From: an uncultured beta proteobacterium
GTDB lineage: Bacteria; Pseudomonadota; Gammaproteobacteria; Burkholderiales; Burkholderiaceae_C
Direction: 5' to 3'
Length of the DNA stretch: 33,237 bases
Assembly: GCA_903822435.1 (NCBI GenBank)
Contig: CAIJPE010000399.1
Coordinates: 1-33,237, forward strand
In this document: piece by piece, positions 1-9,786 of the stretch
How the letters are laid out: each line of letters starts with the position of its first letter
Position numbering within the stretch: position 1 is the first letter of the stretch
Position numbers and translations under genes: made by a program
Notes under the pieces: generated by a model
The model's input: the letters and a program-made list of their open reading frames with translations, nothing else
Database searches by the model: none
Told to the model about the DNA's origin: nothing

Positions 1-66
1 CATCACCGCCTGCGAGACCGACCGCAGGTTGCCCATGCCGTAGTCGACGACCGCCACGGTGCTCAT
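1..66 (-). CDS. hisH: HisH, imidazole glycerol phosphate synthase glutaminase subunit (N-terminus only)
   Basis: Only the first 22 codons are inside the window. They start at an ATG at 64-66 and read MSTVAVVDYGMGNLRSVSQA, the typical beginning of the class I glutamine amidotransferase HisH (VDYGxGN, then a helix beginning with S). HisH supplies ammonia to HisF for ring closure in histidine synthesis. The start lies 10 bp after the hisB stop, so the gene is the next member of the his operon. The catalytic Cys-His-Glu residues are beyond the left edge. Identification rests on this short N-terminus and on the operon position. Confidence 0.85.
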   Translation of the reverse strand, partial: MSTVAVVDYGMGNLRSVSQAVM

Positions 67-76
67 GGCCGTTGGC

Positions 77-667
77 TCACAGGCTGCCCTTGGTGGACGG
101 GATGACGCCGGCGGACCGCGGGTCGGGTGTCAGCGCCGCCCGTATGGCGCGCGCGAAAGCCTTGAAGACGGTCTCGCACTGGTGATGGGCGTTCTCGCCC
201 TTCAGGTTGTCGATGTGCACGGTGACCAGCGCGTGGTTGGCAAAGCACTGGAAGAACTCGAAGGCCAGCTGGGTGTCGAAGCCGCCGATCATCCCGGCCT
301 TGAAGGGGACGTGCATGTGCAGGCCTGGGCGGCCGGAAAAATCGACCACCACGCGCGACAGGGCCTCGTCCAGCGGCACGTAGGCGTGGCCATAGCGGTG
401 GATGCCCTTCTTGTCGCCTACCGCCTGGGCCACGGCCATCCCCAGCGTGATTCCCACGTCTTCCACGGTGTGGTGGCCGTCGATGTGCAGGTCGCCCTGG
501 GCCTGGATGTCCAGGTCGATCAGGCCGTGGCGGGCGATCTGGTCGAGCATGTGGTCGAAGAACCCGATGCCCGTGGCCAGGTTGGCCGCTCCGGTGCCGT
601 CCAGGTTCAGGCGCACGTGGATCTGCGTTTCCTTGGTGTCGCGGCGGACGTCGGCGGTGCGGTTCAC
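77..667 (-). CDS. hisB: Imidazoleglycerol-phosphate dehydratase
   Basis: Dehydrates imidazole glycerol phosphate to imidazole acetol phosphate, the sixth step of histidine synthesis, in the cytoplasm. The 196-residue product is the monofunctional form, without the N-terminal phosphatase of the enterobacterial HisB. Metal-binding histidine motifs are visible: [13 protein letters not shown], then HHTVEDVGI, and later [16 protein letters not shown]. The reading frame is open far upstream, but homology begins at [15 protein letters not shown] therefore chose the GTG at 665-667, which overlaps the hisC TGA (GTGA, 4-bp overlap), implying translational coupling. hisH follows after 10 bp. The only uncertainty is the non-ATG start. 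Confidence 0.96.
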   Translation of the reverse strand: MNRTADVRRDTKETQIHVRLNLDGTGAANLATGIGFFDHMLDQIARHGLIDLDIQAQGDLHIDGHHTVEDVGITLGMAVAQAVGDKKGIHRYGHAYVPLDEALSRVVVDFSGRPGLHMHVPFKAGMIGGFDTQLAFEFFQCFANHALVTVHIDNLKGENAHHQCETVFKAFARAIRAALTPDPRSAGVIPSTKGSL

Positions 668-1761
668 AGGCAGTCTTTCAGGGCATCGATCAGTGCGGAG
701 GTCTCGTCCGCGGTGCCCACCGTCAGGCGCAGGCAGTTCGCCAGCAGGGGGTGCAGGCCCGAGACATTCTTGACGAGGATGCCACGGGACTTGAGCGCCG
801 CAAAGCTGCGCGCGGCGTCGGGCACCCGGGAAAGCACCATGTTGGCCTGGCTGGGGTAGGGGTGCACGCCCGCAAGGGCCTGCAGGGCCTCGTACAGACG
901 CTGGCGCTGGGCGACGATGTCGCACGCCTGGCGGGCGTATTCATCGGCATGCTCCAACGCGAAGAGCGCGGCCTCTGCATTCAGCACGCTCACGTTGAAC
1001 GGCGGACGCAGCTTGTCGACCTCGGCCACCACCTCGGTGCGGCCCATCAGGTAGCCGATGCGCACGCCGGCCAGGCCGAACTTGCTCATCGTGCGCATCA
1101 CCAGCACGTGCGGGTAGCGCGCCAGCCAGCCCATCGAGTCGCGCCCTGCGAAGGGCTGGTAGGCCTCGTCCATCACCACCAGGCCGGGCGCGGCCTCGAT
1201 CACCTGCTCGACGGCCGCCGCATCCCACAGGTTCGCGGTCGGGTTGTTGGGGTAGGCCAGGTAGATCAGCGCCGGGCGGTGCTCGGCGATGGCGGCGAGC
1301 ATCGCCGGTGTGTCGAGCTCGAAGTCGGCGTACAGCGACACGCCCACGAAGCGGATGCCTTGCAGGCGGGCCGACATCTCATACATGACGAAGCCGGGCA
1401 CCGGCGCCATGAACACCGCGCCCGGCACGTCGCAAGCCAGGCTGAGCAGGCTGATGATCTCGTCCGAGCCATTGCCCAGGGTCAGCGCGCAGCCCTCGGG
1501 CATGCCCGCATGGGCAGCCAGCGCGCGTTGCAGGTCCGTGGTGCGCTCGGCCGGGTAGCGGTTGAGGGCCACCTGGGCCAGCCGCTCGCCCAGTGCCTGG
1601 CGCAGGGCCTGCGGCAGGCGGTGCGGGTTCTCCATCGTGTCGAGCTTGATCAGGCCGGCGCTGGGCTGCACGGCGTAGGCGTGCATGGACTGCACGTCCT
1701 GACGCAGGACGCGGCCCAGGCGGCTGGCCAGCGGGGTCTCGAGCTTCGTCGGCATGTTCAT
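664..1761 (-). CDS. hisC: Histidinol-phosphate aminotransferase
   Basis: PLP-dependent class I/II aminotransferase that converts imidazole acetol phosphate and glutamate to histidinol phosphate. The 365-residue protein shows [13 protein letters not shown] (cofactor phosphate-binding loop), [18 protein letters not shown] and the Schiff-base lysine in [14 protein letters not shown] (about K227). The frame is open back to 1779, but the ATG at 1759-1761 overlaps the hisD TGA as ATGA, so it is the likely coupled start. A second ATG lies two codons later. The length is normal for the family and all key residues are present. It sits between hisD and hisB in a tightly packed operon. Confidence 0.96.
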   Translation of the reverse strand: MNMPTKLETPLASRLGRVLRQDVQSMHAYAVQPSAGLIKLDTMENPHRLPQALRQALGERLAQVALNRYPAERTTDLQRALAAHAGMPEGCALTLGNGSDEIISLLSLACDVPGAVFMAPVPGFVMYEMSARLQGIRFVGVSLYADFELDTPAMLAAIAEHRPALIYLAYPNNPTANLWDAAAVEQVIEAAPGLVVMDEAYQPFAGRDSMGWLARYPHVLVMRTMSKFGLAGVRIGYLMGRTEVVAEVDKLRPPFNVSVLNAEAALFALEHADEYARQACDIVAQRQRLYEALQALAGVHPYPSQANMVLSRVPDAARSFAALKSRGILVKNVSGLHPLLANCLRLTVGTADETSALIDALKDCL

Positions 1762-3581
1762 TCGGCGTCCAGCGTCCACACCATCTTGCGCTCCACCCCA
1801 TCGACTTCGCCGGTGTACGCGAAGCCCAGGCGCTCATAGAAGGGTCCGGCGTGGCCGTCCCAAGGCGTGTGCGACAGCCCCACGCTGCCCACGCCCATCC
1901 GACGCGCCTCGGCCAGTACCCAGGCCAGGGCCAGCCGGCCGTAGCCGCGGCGCTGGTGGGCGGCGTCGATCATCAGGCGCCACACGTAGAGCTGGTCGGC
2001 GGGGCGCTCCTTGTCCTGGCGGGCGTCGTACAGCAGCAGGAAGCCCACGGGGGTGTCGCCGTCGTACAGGCCCAGCGGGCGCCCGGCGGGGTTGTAGGCC
2101 GCCTGCGCCAGCGACTGCGCCACCGGTGCCACCAGCCGCCGCTGGCCGGGCGCCACATCGAGCTTGAGCAAGGCGTCCAGGTTGTCGGCGTCCACGGCAC
2201 GCACGTGCAGGCTCGGCGCGGCCGGTTGCGGCGCCGGGCGCCCGTCCAGGCGCATCTCGGCGGCCCGGGCGTGGGCCTGGAGACCTTCGCCGTAGGCCAG
2301 CTCGGCCGCGATCGGGCCGAGCACCTGCGCGCCGGCTTCGCTCACCTCGATCAGGCTGCTGCGCTTGACGAAGTCGTACACCCCCAGAGGCGACGAGAAA
2401 CGCGCCGTGCCCGAGGTGGGCAGCACGTGGTTGGGGCCGGCGCAGTAGTCGCCCAGGCTCTCGCTGGTGAATGCCCCCAGGAAGATCGCGCCGGCGTGGC
2501 GCAGCAGCGGTTCCCAGCGCTGCGGCTCGCGCGAGCTGATCTCCAGGTGCTCCGGCGCGATGCGGTTGCTGATCTCGCAGGCTTCTTCCATCGAGCGCGT
2601 GAGGATCAGCGCACCGCGGCCTTCCAGGCTGGCGCGGATGACGTCGCGGCGCGGCATGGACGGCAGCAGCCGCTCGATGGCCACGCGCACGGCCTCGATG
2701 TAGGCGGCGTCCGGACACAGCAGGATGCTCTGTGCCAGCTCGTCGTGCTCGGCCTGGCTGAAGAGGTCCATGGCCACCCAGTCGGCTGGCGTGGTGCCAT
2801 CGGCCAGCACCAGGATCTCGCTGGGGCCCGCGATCATGTCGATGCCCACCTGCCCGAAGACGCGGCGCTTGGCGCTGGCCACGTACGCGTTGCCGGGGCC
2901 GGTGATCTTGTCCACCCGCGGCACGGTGGCCGTGCCGTAGGCCAGCGCGGCCACGGCCTGCGCGCCGCCCAGCGTGAAGATGCGGTGCACCCCGGCCACG
3001 TGGGCGGCAGCCAACACCAGCCCGTTGCGCTCGCCCTGGGCCTGGCCCGGCGGCGCGTCGCGCCGCACGGGGGTGGGCACCACCATGATGATGTCGGTCA
3101 CGCCGGCCAAGTGGGCCGGGATGGCATTCATCAGCACGCTGCTGGGGTAGGCGGCCTTGCCGCCCGGCACGTAGATACCCACGCGATCCAGCGGCGTGAC
3201 CTTCTGCCCGAGCAGGCTGCCATTGGCGTCGCGGTAGCTCCAGCTGCGGGAGCTGGCTTCCAGCTGCCGCTGGTGGTAGGACCGTACGCGGTCGGCGGCC
3301 GCCAGCAGGGCGCTGCGTTGGGTGGGCGTGATGGCGTCGAAGGCGGCCCGCCGCTCGTCGGCCGAGATCTCCAGCTGGGCCATGGACGTGGCGTGCACGC
3401 CGTCGAAGCGCGCCGTGAGCTCCAGCAGCGCCGCATCCCCGCGCTCGCGCACGTCGCCGATGATCTGGGCCACTCGCGTCTCGATGTCTGCGTCCGTCTC
3501 GGCCGACCAATGCTGCAGGCGGGCGAAAGCCGGCTCGAAATCGGGGGCGGCGGTGCTCAGCAGGCGCAGGTCGAGGCTCAT
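1758..3581 (-). CDS. hisD: Histidinol dehydrogenase fused to a C-terminal GNAT acetyltransferase domain
   Basis: Residues 1 to about 445 are a complete HisD, which oxidises histidinol to histidine in the last two steps of the pathway. Zinc and catalytic residues are recognisable: SQAEHDE (Q276, H279), APEHLE (E344, H345), [10 protein letters not shown] (D378) and GLQAHARA (H437). After a short Pro/Ala linker (446-456), residues 457-607 form a GNAT domain resembling BltD/PaiA-type polyamine acetyltransferases. It has YVWRLMID, the acetyl-CoA loop QRRGYGR (543-549) and GPFYERLGF. HisD is usually about 430-440 residues, so the 607-residue product is a genuine extra-domain protein. There is no internal stop, and the end of the GNAT domain overlaps the hisC start. 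The substrate of the acetyltransferase is unknown. It lies 36 bp after hisG. Confidence 0.93.
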   Translation of the reverse strand: MSLDLRLLSTAAPDFEPAFARLQHWSAETDADIETRVAQIIGDVRERGDAALLELTARFDGVHATSMAQLEISADERRAAFDAITPTQRSALLAAADRVRSYHQRQLEASSRSWSYRDANGSLLGQKVTPLDRVGIYVPGGKAAYPSSVLMNAIPAHLAGVTDIIMVVPTPVRRDAPPGQAQGERNGLVLAAAHVAGVHRIFTLGGAQAVAALAYGTATVPRVDKITGPGNAYVASAKRRVFGQVGIDMIAGPSEILVLADGTTPADWVAMDLFSQAEHDELAQSILLCPDAAYIEAVRVAIERLLPSMPRRDVIRASLEGRGALILTRSMEEACEISNRIAPEHLEISSREPQRWEPLLRHAGAIFLGAFTSESLGDYCAGPNHVLPTSGTARFSSPLGVYDFVKRSSLIEVSEAGAQVLGPIAAELAYGEGLQAHARAAEMRLDGRPAPQPAAPSLHVRAVDADNLDALLKLDVAPGQRRLVAPVAQSLAQAAYNPAGRPLGLYDGDTPVGFLLLYDARQDKERPADQLYVWRLMIDAAHQRRGYGRLALAWVLAEARRMGVGSVGLSHTPWDGHAGPFYERLGFAYTGEVDGVERKMVWTLDAE

Positions 3582-3617
3582 GGTTCGGACTTCGGGGACG
3601 GGTTGGTCGGGCAGATC

Positions 3618-4295
3618 TCAGGCCTGGGCCTGGGCCTGGGCCTGGACGGCGGCCTCGAAAGCGTCGATCAAGCCGCGCAGTTCCTCGCGCTTGAGCTTGA
3701 GTGCGGCAGGGTTGACCACCAGCCGGGACGAGATGTCCATGATCCTCTCGACCTCCACCAGATGGTTGGCCTTCAGCGTGCTGCCGGTGGAGACCAGGTC
3801 GACGATGGCATCGGCCAGGCCCGTGAGCGGGGCCAGTTCCATCGACCCGTACAGCTTGATCAGGTCCACGTGCACGCCCTTGGCGGCGAAGTGCTGGCGG
3901 GCGGTCTGCGTGTACTTGGTGGCCACGCGGATGCGCGAGCCCTGGCGGATGGCCGCGGCGTAGTCGAAGTCTTCGCGCACGGCAACGCTCATGCGGCAGC
4001 GGGCGATGCGCAGGTCCAGCGGCCGGTACAGTGCCGTGGCGCCGCCGGCCGCGCCCTCGGCACTGTGCTCCAGCAGCACGTCCAGCCCGGCCACGCCCAG
4101 GTCGGCGCCGCCGTGTTCGACGTAGGTGGGCACGTCGGTGGCGCGCACCAGCACCACGCGAAGCCCCTGGCGGGACGTGCCGATGATGAGCTTGCGGCTC
4201 TTTTCGGGGTCTTCCAGCACTTCGATGCCGGCCGCATGCAACAGCGGCAGCGAGTCATCGAAGATGCGTCCCTTGGACAGTGCGAGCGTGATCAT
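3618..4295 (-). CDS. hisG: ATP phosphoribosyltransferase, short form (HisG-S)
   Basis: Catalyses the first committed step of histidine synthesis, joining ATP and PRPP. At 225 residues it is the short form lacking the C-terminal regulatory domain. This form is known to need the HisZ subunit (a HisRS-like protein) for activity and feedback control. hisZ is not in this window. Recognisable stretches are [16 protein letters not shown] at the start, [14 protein letters not shown], and the PRPP loop region [16 protein letters not shown]. The C-terminus ends in an alternating Gln-Ala tail encoded by a 6-bp tandem repeat. It is the first his gene here, 88 bp downstream of bolA. Confidence 0.96.
   Translation of the reverse strand: MITLALSKGRIFDDSLPLLHAAGIEVLEDPEKSRKLIIGTSRQGLRVVLVRATDVPTYVEHGGADLGVAGLDVLLEHSAEGAAGGATALYRPLDLRIARCRMSVAVREDFDYAAAIRQGSRIRVATKYTQTARQHFAAKGVHVDLIKLYGSMELAPLTGLADAIVDLVSTGSTLKANHLVEVERIMDISSRLVVNPAALKLKREELRGLIDAFEAAVQAQAQAQA
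3622..3645 (-). repeat. Four tandem copies of a 6-bp unit in the 3' end of hisG
   Basis: The plus strand reads GCCTGG four times in a row. On the coding strand this gives an alternating Ala-Gln tail at the very C-terminus of HisG. Each unit is six bases, so gain or loss of copies would lengthen or shorten the tail by two residues without a frameshift. It is probably neutral. Confidence 0.9.
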
Positions 4296-4383
4296 GGGGT
4301 GGCGGCCGGTGCCTGCCGCGAGAGCCCTTCACGCCACACGGGTGGCGCGCAGCGGCCCCCCGCGGCGCACCGCTGGGGGTTCT
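4296..4383. other. Structured intergenic spacer between bolA and hisG
   Basis: This 88-bp spacer contains G/C-rich complementary runs. On the minus strand, CAGCGG is followed by CCGCTG and a CCCCC run by a GGGGGG run. A further stem, GCCAC/GTGGC, lies near hisG. It could be a hairpin attenuating read-through from bolA into hisG, or a degenerate copy of the intergenic element seen at 26007 and 29774. No T-run follows, so it is not a standard intrinsic terminator. Confidence 0.35.
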
Positions 4384-4662
4384 TCAGGGATGGTGGCGTG
4401 CCGAAGACGCGTCGGCGGCGTGCTCGACGGCGTATTCGGCGGGGGTGAGCGTCTTCATCGACAGGGCGTGAATTTGCTCGCGCATTCTATCGCCCAGTGC
4501 CACGTAGACGCGCTGGTGCCGGCGCACACGGGCCAAGCCTTCGAATTCGGGCGAGACGATGGTGGCGAAGAAGTGCTGCCCGTCGCCTTCGACGTCCAGG
4601 TGGTCACAGCGCAGGCCGGCGGCGATGAAGCTGCGGACCTCGTCGGGGGTGGGGTTGGCCAT
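4384..4662 (-). CDS. BolA/IbaG-family protein
   Basis: A 92-residue protein of the BolA family, small proteins that act with monothiol glutaredoxins in iron-sulfur cluster trafficking. The class II-KH-like fold is indicated by HLDVEGDGQHFFATIVSPEF (beta strands and loop) and by the helix and loop VRRHQRVYVALGDRM, followed by IHALSMKTLTPAEY, where the conserved histidine and the terminal helix sit. The sequence resembles the IbaG (YrbA) subgroup, as expected beside cell-envelope and his genes in Betaproteobacteria. It lies 39 bp after the ABC-2 permease, probably in the same transcript. The exact client is unknown. Confidence 0.9.
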   Translation of the reverse strand: MANPTPDEVRSFIAAGLRCDHLDVEGDGQHFFATIVSPEFEGLARVRRHQRVYVALGDRMREQIHALSMKTLTPAEYAVEHAADASSARHHP

Positions 4663-4701
4663 GGTGCGGTGATTGTGGCAGGTCGCGCCTTCGGTTGCCC
4701 G

Positions 4702-5463
4702 TCAGGACCGCAGCTTGTACCCGCTGGCCAGCAGCCGCAGTGCCAGCGAAGCCACCGCCACGAAGGCCACGCCCACCACGCCCAGGCTCAGCCACGGCGA
4801 CACGTCGCTGACCCCGAAAAAGCCGCGCCGGAAGCCGTCGATCATGTAGAAGAACGGGTTCAGGTGGCTCACGGCCTGCCAGACCGGGGGCAGCGAATGC
4901 ACCGAGTAGAAGACGCCCGACAGGAACGTCATGGGCACGATGATGAAGTTCTGGAAGGCCGCCATCTGGTCGAACTTCTCGGCCCACAAGCCGGCCAGCA
5001 GACCCAGGCTGCCCAGCATCCCCGCACCGAGCGCCGCGAAGACGATGATCCACGGCGGTTCGGCCAGTTGCAGCGGCGCGAACCAGATCGTCACCAGCAT
5101 CACCCCCAGGCCCACCACCAGCCCGCGCACCATCGAGGCGCCCACGTAGGCCACAAACCAGGCCCAGTGCGTCAGCGGCGTGACCAGCAGGAACACCAGG
5201 TTGCCGGTGATCTTGCTCTGCACCAGGCTGCTGCTGCTGTTGGCGAAGGCGTTCTGCAGCACGCTCATCATCACCAGCCCCGGCACCAGGAAGCTGGTGT
5301 AGCCCACGCCCGGCAGCGCCTCGACGCGGTTGGACAGCACGTGCCCGAAGATCAGGAGGTACAGCACCGCCGTGAGCACGGGTGCGGCGACGGTCTGGAA
5401 CGAGACCTTCCAGAAGCGCAGGATTTCCTTGCGGAACAGCGTGCCGGCACCCTCGAAATTCAT
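4702..5463 (-). CDS. ABC-2 type transporter permease
   Basis: A 253-residue inner-membrane protein with about six hydrophobic segments, such as VLTAVLYLLIFGHVL, LVVGLGVMLVTIW and LGAGMLGSLGLLAGL. It carries the ABC-2 family signature near the end (LNPFFYMIDGFRRGFFG). It is the membrane half of an exporter with the ATPase encoded just upstream. The frame continues upstream, but the ATG at 5461-5463 overlaps the ATPase TGA (ATGA) and starts MNFEGAGTLFRKEIL, the usual N-terminus. The pair resembles NodIJ/daunorubicin-type exporters, but the substrate cannot be told from sequence. bolA follows. Confidence 0.93.
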   Translation of the reverse strand: MNFEGAGTLFRKEILRFWKVSFQTVAAPVLTAVLYLLIFGHVLSNRVEALPGVGYTSFLVPGLVMMSVLQNAFANSSSSLVQSKITGNLVFLLVTPLTHWAWFVAYVGASMVRGLVVGLGVMLVTIWFAPLQLAEPPWIIVFAALGAGMLGSLGLLAGLWAEKFDQMAAFQNFIIVPMTFLSGVFYSVHSLPPVWQAVSHLNPFFYMIDGFRRGFFGVSDVSPWLSLGVVGVAFVAVASLALRLLASGYKLRS

Positions 5464-6377
5464 GCTGCCACCCCGTTCATGATCTCCAGGAAGACGTCTT
5501 CCAGGTCGGCGCGGCCGATCTCCAGGTCTTCCACCTTCACACCGCTGGTGCGCAGCAGGGACAGCATGGTCTCGACCTCGGCAGCATCGTGGGCCTTGGC
5601 CTGCACGACGCGCCCGGTCACGCGGGCGGCCGCCGCGATGGCCGGCGGCAGCGGGCTGTCGGTCTTGAAGCGCAGCATGGTGCTGGCGCGGCCGGCCAGC
5701 AGCGCCGAGGTGCGGTCCAGCGCCACCACCTGCCCCTGCTTGAGCATGGCGATGCGGCCGCACAGGGCTTCGGCTTCTTCCAGGTAGTGCGTGGTCAGCA
5801 GCACGGTGTGGCCCTCGCGGTTCAGGCGCGAGATGAACTGCCACAGTGTCTGGCGCAACTCCACGTCCACGCCCGCGGTGGGCTCGTCCAGCACGATCAC
5901 GGGCGGCCGGTGCACCAGGGCCTGCGCCACCAGCACGCGGCGCTTCATGCCGCCGCTGAGCTGCCGCATGTTGGCGCCGGCCTTGTCGGCCAGGCCCAGG
6001 GCCGCCAGCAATTCGTCGATCCAGGCGTCGTTGTGTTTCACCCCGAAGTAGCCGCTCTGGATGCGAAGCGTTTCGCGCACGCTGAAGAACGGGTCGAACA
6101 CCAGCTCCTGCGGCACGATGCCCAGCGACTTGCGCGCCGCGGCGTACTCGGTGGTGACGTCGTGGCCCATCACCTTCACGGTGCCGCTGCTGGCGCGCGC
6201 CAGGCCGGCCAGCACCGAGATGAGGGTGGTCTTGCCCGCCCCGTTGGGGCCGAGCAAGCCGAAGAATTCGCCCGGCTCGATGTCGAAGCTCACGCTCTTG
6301 AGCGCTTGCAGCGGCCCCCGCGCACTGGCGTAGATCTTGGAAACCTGGTCGAAGCGAACGGCGGGAGTGGAAGGCAT
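5460..6377 (-). CDS. ABC transporter ATP-binding protein (ABC-2 exporter)
   Basis: A 305-residue ATPase partnering the ABC-2 permease that overlaps its 3' end. It contains Walker A (LLGPNGAGKTTL), the ABC signature (LSGGMKRRVLVAQAL), Walker B (VIVLDEPTAGVD) and the switch histidine (VLLTTHYLEEAE), then the roughly 80-residue C-terminal extension typical of DrrA/NodI-type subunits. The ATG at 6375-6377 was chosen because homology starts at AVRFDQVSKIYA. The longer open frame upstream is antisense to the TetR gene. The gene is divergent from that TetR gene across 57 bp, suggesting the regulator controls it. Confidence 0.94.
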   Translation of the reverse strand: MPSTPAVRFDQVSKIYASARGPLQALKSVSFDIEPGEFFGLLGPNGAGKTTLISVLAGLARASSGTVKVMGHDVTTEYAAARKSLGIVPQELVFDPFFSVRETLRIQSGYFGVKHNDAWIDELLAALGLADKAGANMRQLSGGMKRRVLVAQALVHRPPVIVLDEPTAGVDVELRQTLWQFISRLNREGHTVLLTTHYLEEAEALCGRIAMLKQGQVVALDRTSALLAGRASTMLRFKTDSPLPPAIAAAARVTGRVVQAKAHDAAEVETMLSLLRTSGVKVEDLEIGRADLEDVFLEIMNGVAA

Positions 6378-6434
6378 GCAGCCAGGGATTGTAGGCAGGC
6401 TGCCGCGGCCCGCCGGGTGCCAGAATGGGCCGAT

Positions 6435-7094
6435 ATGGTTCCGCCCAAGAAGCCCCGTCGCACGGCCGAGCGCATCCTGGAGGTCACGCTGGCGCTGTTC
6501 AACCGTTTCGGCGAGCCCAACGTCAGCACGACGCTGATCTCGGCCGAGTTGGGCATCAGCCCGGGCAATCTCTACTACCACTACCCGGCCAAGGACGAGC
6601 TGATCAACACGCTCTTCGGCCGCTATGAGGCCGCGTTGGCACCCATCCTGCGTGCCGCCGACGAGGTCGAAAACGTCGAGGACGCCTGGCTGTTCATCCA
6701 CATGCTGTTCGAGCTGGTGTGGGACTACCGCTTCCTGTACCGCGACCTGAACGACCTGCTCAGCAAGAATCGCCGCCTGGAAACGCACTTCCAGGCGGTG
6801 CTGACGAACAAGGGCCGTGCCATGCACGCCATGCTGGGCGGCCTGGCCCGGCACGGGGCGCTGCGGCTGAGCGTGGAGGAGGCGGCGCCTGTGGCCACCT
6901 CCATGGTGGTGGTGGTGAGCTACTGGCTGAGCTTCGAGTACGTGCGAGATCCGCGCCACGCCCTGGAAACCCAGAACGCGGCCCGCGCGATGGGCCGCGG
7001 TGCGTTCCATGCGCTGGCCCTCCTGCAGTCGCACCTGGACGATGCGTCGCGGGCCCACCTGCGCCAGCTGTCGGCGGCTTATCTGGCCGACTGA
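6435..7094 (+). CDS. TetR-family transcriptional regulator
   Basis: A 219-residue one-component regulator. The N-terminal HTH (about residues 8-55) reads RTAERILEVTLALFNRFG, then TTLISAELGISPGNLYYHY, the classical TetR recognition helix with its LYYHY end. The remaining 160 residues are the all-helical ligand and dimerisation domain. It includes WLFIHMLFELVWDYRFLYRDL, seen in a betaproteobacterial TetR subgroup. It is transcribed divergently from the ABC-2 exporter with only 57 bp between the starts, so it probably represses the exporter, itself or both. The ligand is unknown. The frame is open upstream, and I chose the ATG nearest to the HTH. Confidence 0.9.
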   Translation: MVPPKKPRRTAERILEVTLALFNRFGEPNVSTTLISAELGISPGNLYYHYPAKDELINTLFGRYEAALAPILRAADEVENVEDAWLFIHMLFELVWDYRFLYRDLNDLLSKNRRLETHFQAVLTNKGRAMHAMLGGLARHGALRLSVEEAAPVATSMVVVVSYWLSFEYVRDPRHALETQNAARAMGRGAFHALALLQSHLDDASRAHLRQLSAAYLAD

Positions 7095-7245
7095 CGGGCC
7101 CGCCTGCCGGTGATCGAGCCGTGGGGAGAGTGTTTGCCCTGAGGGTGGGCAGGCGTTTTCGCTCTGCACAATGGGCGGGCATGCAGGCAGGCACAGGAAC
7201 TGCATCGCACACCCCTCCAACGCAGGATCCCCGAGAAGGACGCCC
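7095..7245. promoter_or_regulatory. Intergenic region before the peptide-type ABC importer
   Basis: A 151-bp spacer. It contains a possible stem (TGCCC-N7-GGGCA near 7135-7153) and a weak -10-like CACAAT near 7168. A good Shine-Dalgarno sequence, GAGAAGGA, sits just before the ATG at 7246. The promoter assignment is tentative because no convincing -35 box is visible. Confidence 0.35.
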
Positions 7246-8835
7246 ATGACCCCGTTCAAGAATGCCCTGGCCGGCCTGGCCTTCGCTGCCAGCGCCTTGC
7301 TGACCCCTGCCGTGCCCGCGTGGGCCCAAGGCACCGTGCTGCGCGTGGTGCCGCACTCCAACCTGGCCATCCTGGACCCGATCTGGACCACGGCCTACAT
7401 GAGCCGCAACCACGGCTACATGATCTACGACACCCTCTTCGGCACCGATGAGAACGCCAAGATCAAGCCGCAGATGGTCGAGAGCTGGAGCGAAAGCGCC
7501 GATCACCGCCTGTGGACCTTCAAGCTGCGCAAGGGCCTGGAGTTCCACGACGGCAAGCCCGTCACCGGTGAAGACGTGATCGCCTCGCTGCAACGCTGGG
7601 GCAAGCGCGACGCCATGGGCCAGGCGCTCTTCACGTTCGTGCAGCGGCTGGATTCCCCCACGCCCGACACCTTCCGCATCTTCCTGGGCGAGGCCTGCGG
7701 CTTCGTGCTCGAGGCGCTGGGCAAGCCCTCGTCCAGCGTGCCCTTCATCATGCCCAAGCGCGTGGCCGACACCGACGCCTTCAAGCAGATCGAAGACGCC
7801 ACCGGCTCGGGCCCCTACATCTTCAAGAAGGACGAGTTCAAGCCCGGCGACAAGGCCGTCTACGTCAAGAACACCAAGTACGTGCCGCGCAGCGAGCCCC
7901 CTTCCGGCACGGCCGGCGGCAAGCATGTGTACGTAGACCGCGTGGAGTGGAACCTGGCGCTGCGTGACCCGCAGGCACAGCTCAATGCGCTGCAGAAGGG
8001 CGAGGTCGACATCGTCGAGGCCCTGGGCTTCGACTTCTACGAAGCCGCGAAGGCCGACCCCAACCTCCAGCTGCCCAAGTACGCGAACCTGGGCAACCAG
8101 TACATGCTTCGCTTCAACCACCTGCACAAGCCCTTCGACAACCCGAAGGTGCGGCAGGCGGCCATCGCGGCGCTGTCGGAAGAGCCCTTCCTGCGTGCCC
8201 AGGTGGGCGTGAAGAGCCTGTACCGCACCTGCTATTCGATGTTCATCTGCAACACGCCCTACGGCAGCACCGCCGGCAGCGACATCCAGGGCAAGAGCAG
8301 CATGAAGAAGGCGCAGGAGCTGCTCAAGGAATCCGGCTACGACGGCACGCCCATCGTCATCATGAAGCCCACCGACCTGGCGGCCATCCAGAAGCTGCCC
8401 GACGTGGCCGCCCAGTTGCTCAAGCAGGCCGGCTTCAAGGTCGACCTGCAGGCCATGGACTGGCAGACCCTGGTGGGCCGGCGCGCCAAGAAGGATGCAC
8501 CGGACAAGGGCGGATGGAACATCTTCATGACCTCCTGGGGCGCCTTCGACGTCTGGAGCCCGATCGCCAACCCCACCATGGATACACGCGGCGAGAAGTC
8601 GACGTGGTTCGGCTGGGCCAGCGATGAGAAGCTGGCCGACCTGCGCTTCCAGTTCATGCGCGCCACCGACGAAGGCGCGAAGAAGAAGCTGGCCGAACAG
8701 ATGCACATCCGCGCCTATGAGATCGGCACCCACGCGCCGCTGGGCGAATACGACCAACCGATGGCGGCACGCAAGAACATCAGTGGCTTCTTCGTCACCA
8801 ACGGCAACATCTACTGGAACCTGAAGAAGAACTAG
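7246..8835 (+). CDS. Peptide/opine-type ABC transporter substrate-binding protein (SBP_bac_5 family)
   Basis: A 529-residue periplasmic binding protein of the DppA/OppA cluster. Residues 1-27 are a Sec signal peptide ending at AVPAWAQ. The mature part has the family landmarks: LDPIWTTAYMSRNHGYMIYDTLF, the KLRKGLEFHDGKPVTGEDV motif, and GSGPYIFKKDEFKPGD. It delivers a ligand to the two permeases that follow. The family binds di- and oligopeptides, opines, glutathione, nickel or short organic compounds, so the substrate cannot be named. The ATG at 7246 has GAGAAGGA 5 bp upstream. It is the first gene of a four-gene operon. Confidence 0.93.
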   Translation: MTPFKNALAGLAFAASALLTPAVPAWAQGTVLRVVPHSNLAILDPIWTTAYMSRNHGYMIYDTLFGTDENAKIKPQMVESWSESADHRLWTFKLRKGLEFHDGKPVTGEDVIASLQRWGKRDAMGQALFTFVQRLDSPTPDTFRIFLGEACGFVLEALGKPSSSVPFIMPKRVADTDAFKQIEDATGSGPYIFKKDEFKPGDKAVYVKNTKYVPRSEPPSGTAGGKHVYVDRVEWNLALRDPQAQLNALQKGEVDIVEALGFDFYEAAKADPNLQLPKYANLGNQYMLRFNHLHKPFDNPKVRQAAIAALSEEPFLRAQVGVKSLYRTCYSMFICNTPYGSTAGSDIQGKSSMKKAQELLKESGYDGTPIVIMKPTDLAAIQKLPDVAAQLLKQAGFKVDLQAMDWQTLVGRRAKKDAPDKGGWNIFMTSWGAFDVWSPIANPTMDTRGEKSTWFGWASDEKLADLRFQFMRATDEGAKKKLAEQMHIRAYEIGTHAPLGEYDQPMAARKNISGFFVTNGNIYWNLKKN

Positions 8836-8844
8836 GCCCGACCC

Positions 8845-9786
<942 letters not shown>

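Noticed and set aside
1758..3581. HisD-GNAT junction as a frameshift or missed stop
   Set aside because: The frame is continuous without any stop, both domains are complete, and the end couples to hisC by a 4-bp overlap. The fusion is real in this sequence.
1851..4448. 865-codon plus-strand open frame opposite hisD/hisG
   Set aside because: It is antisense to well-supported his genes, and its His/Gln/Arg/Gly-rich translation is typical of a shadow frame in high-GC DNA. There is no recognisable domain.
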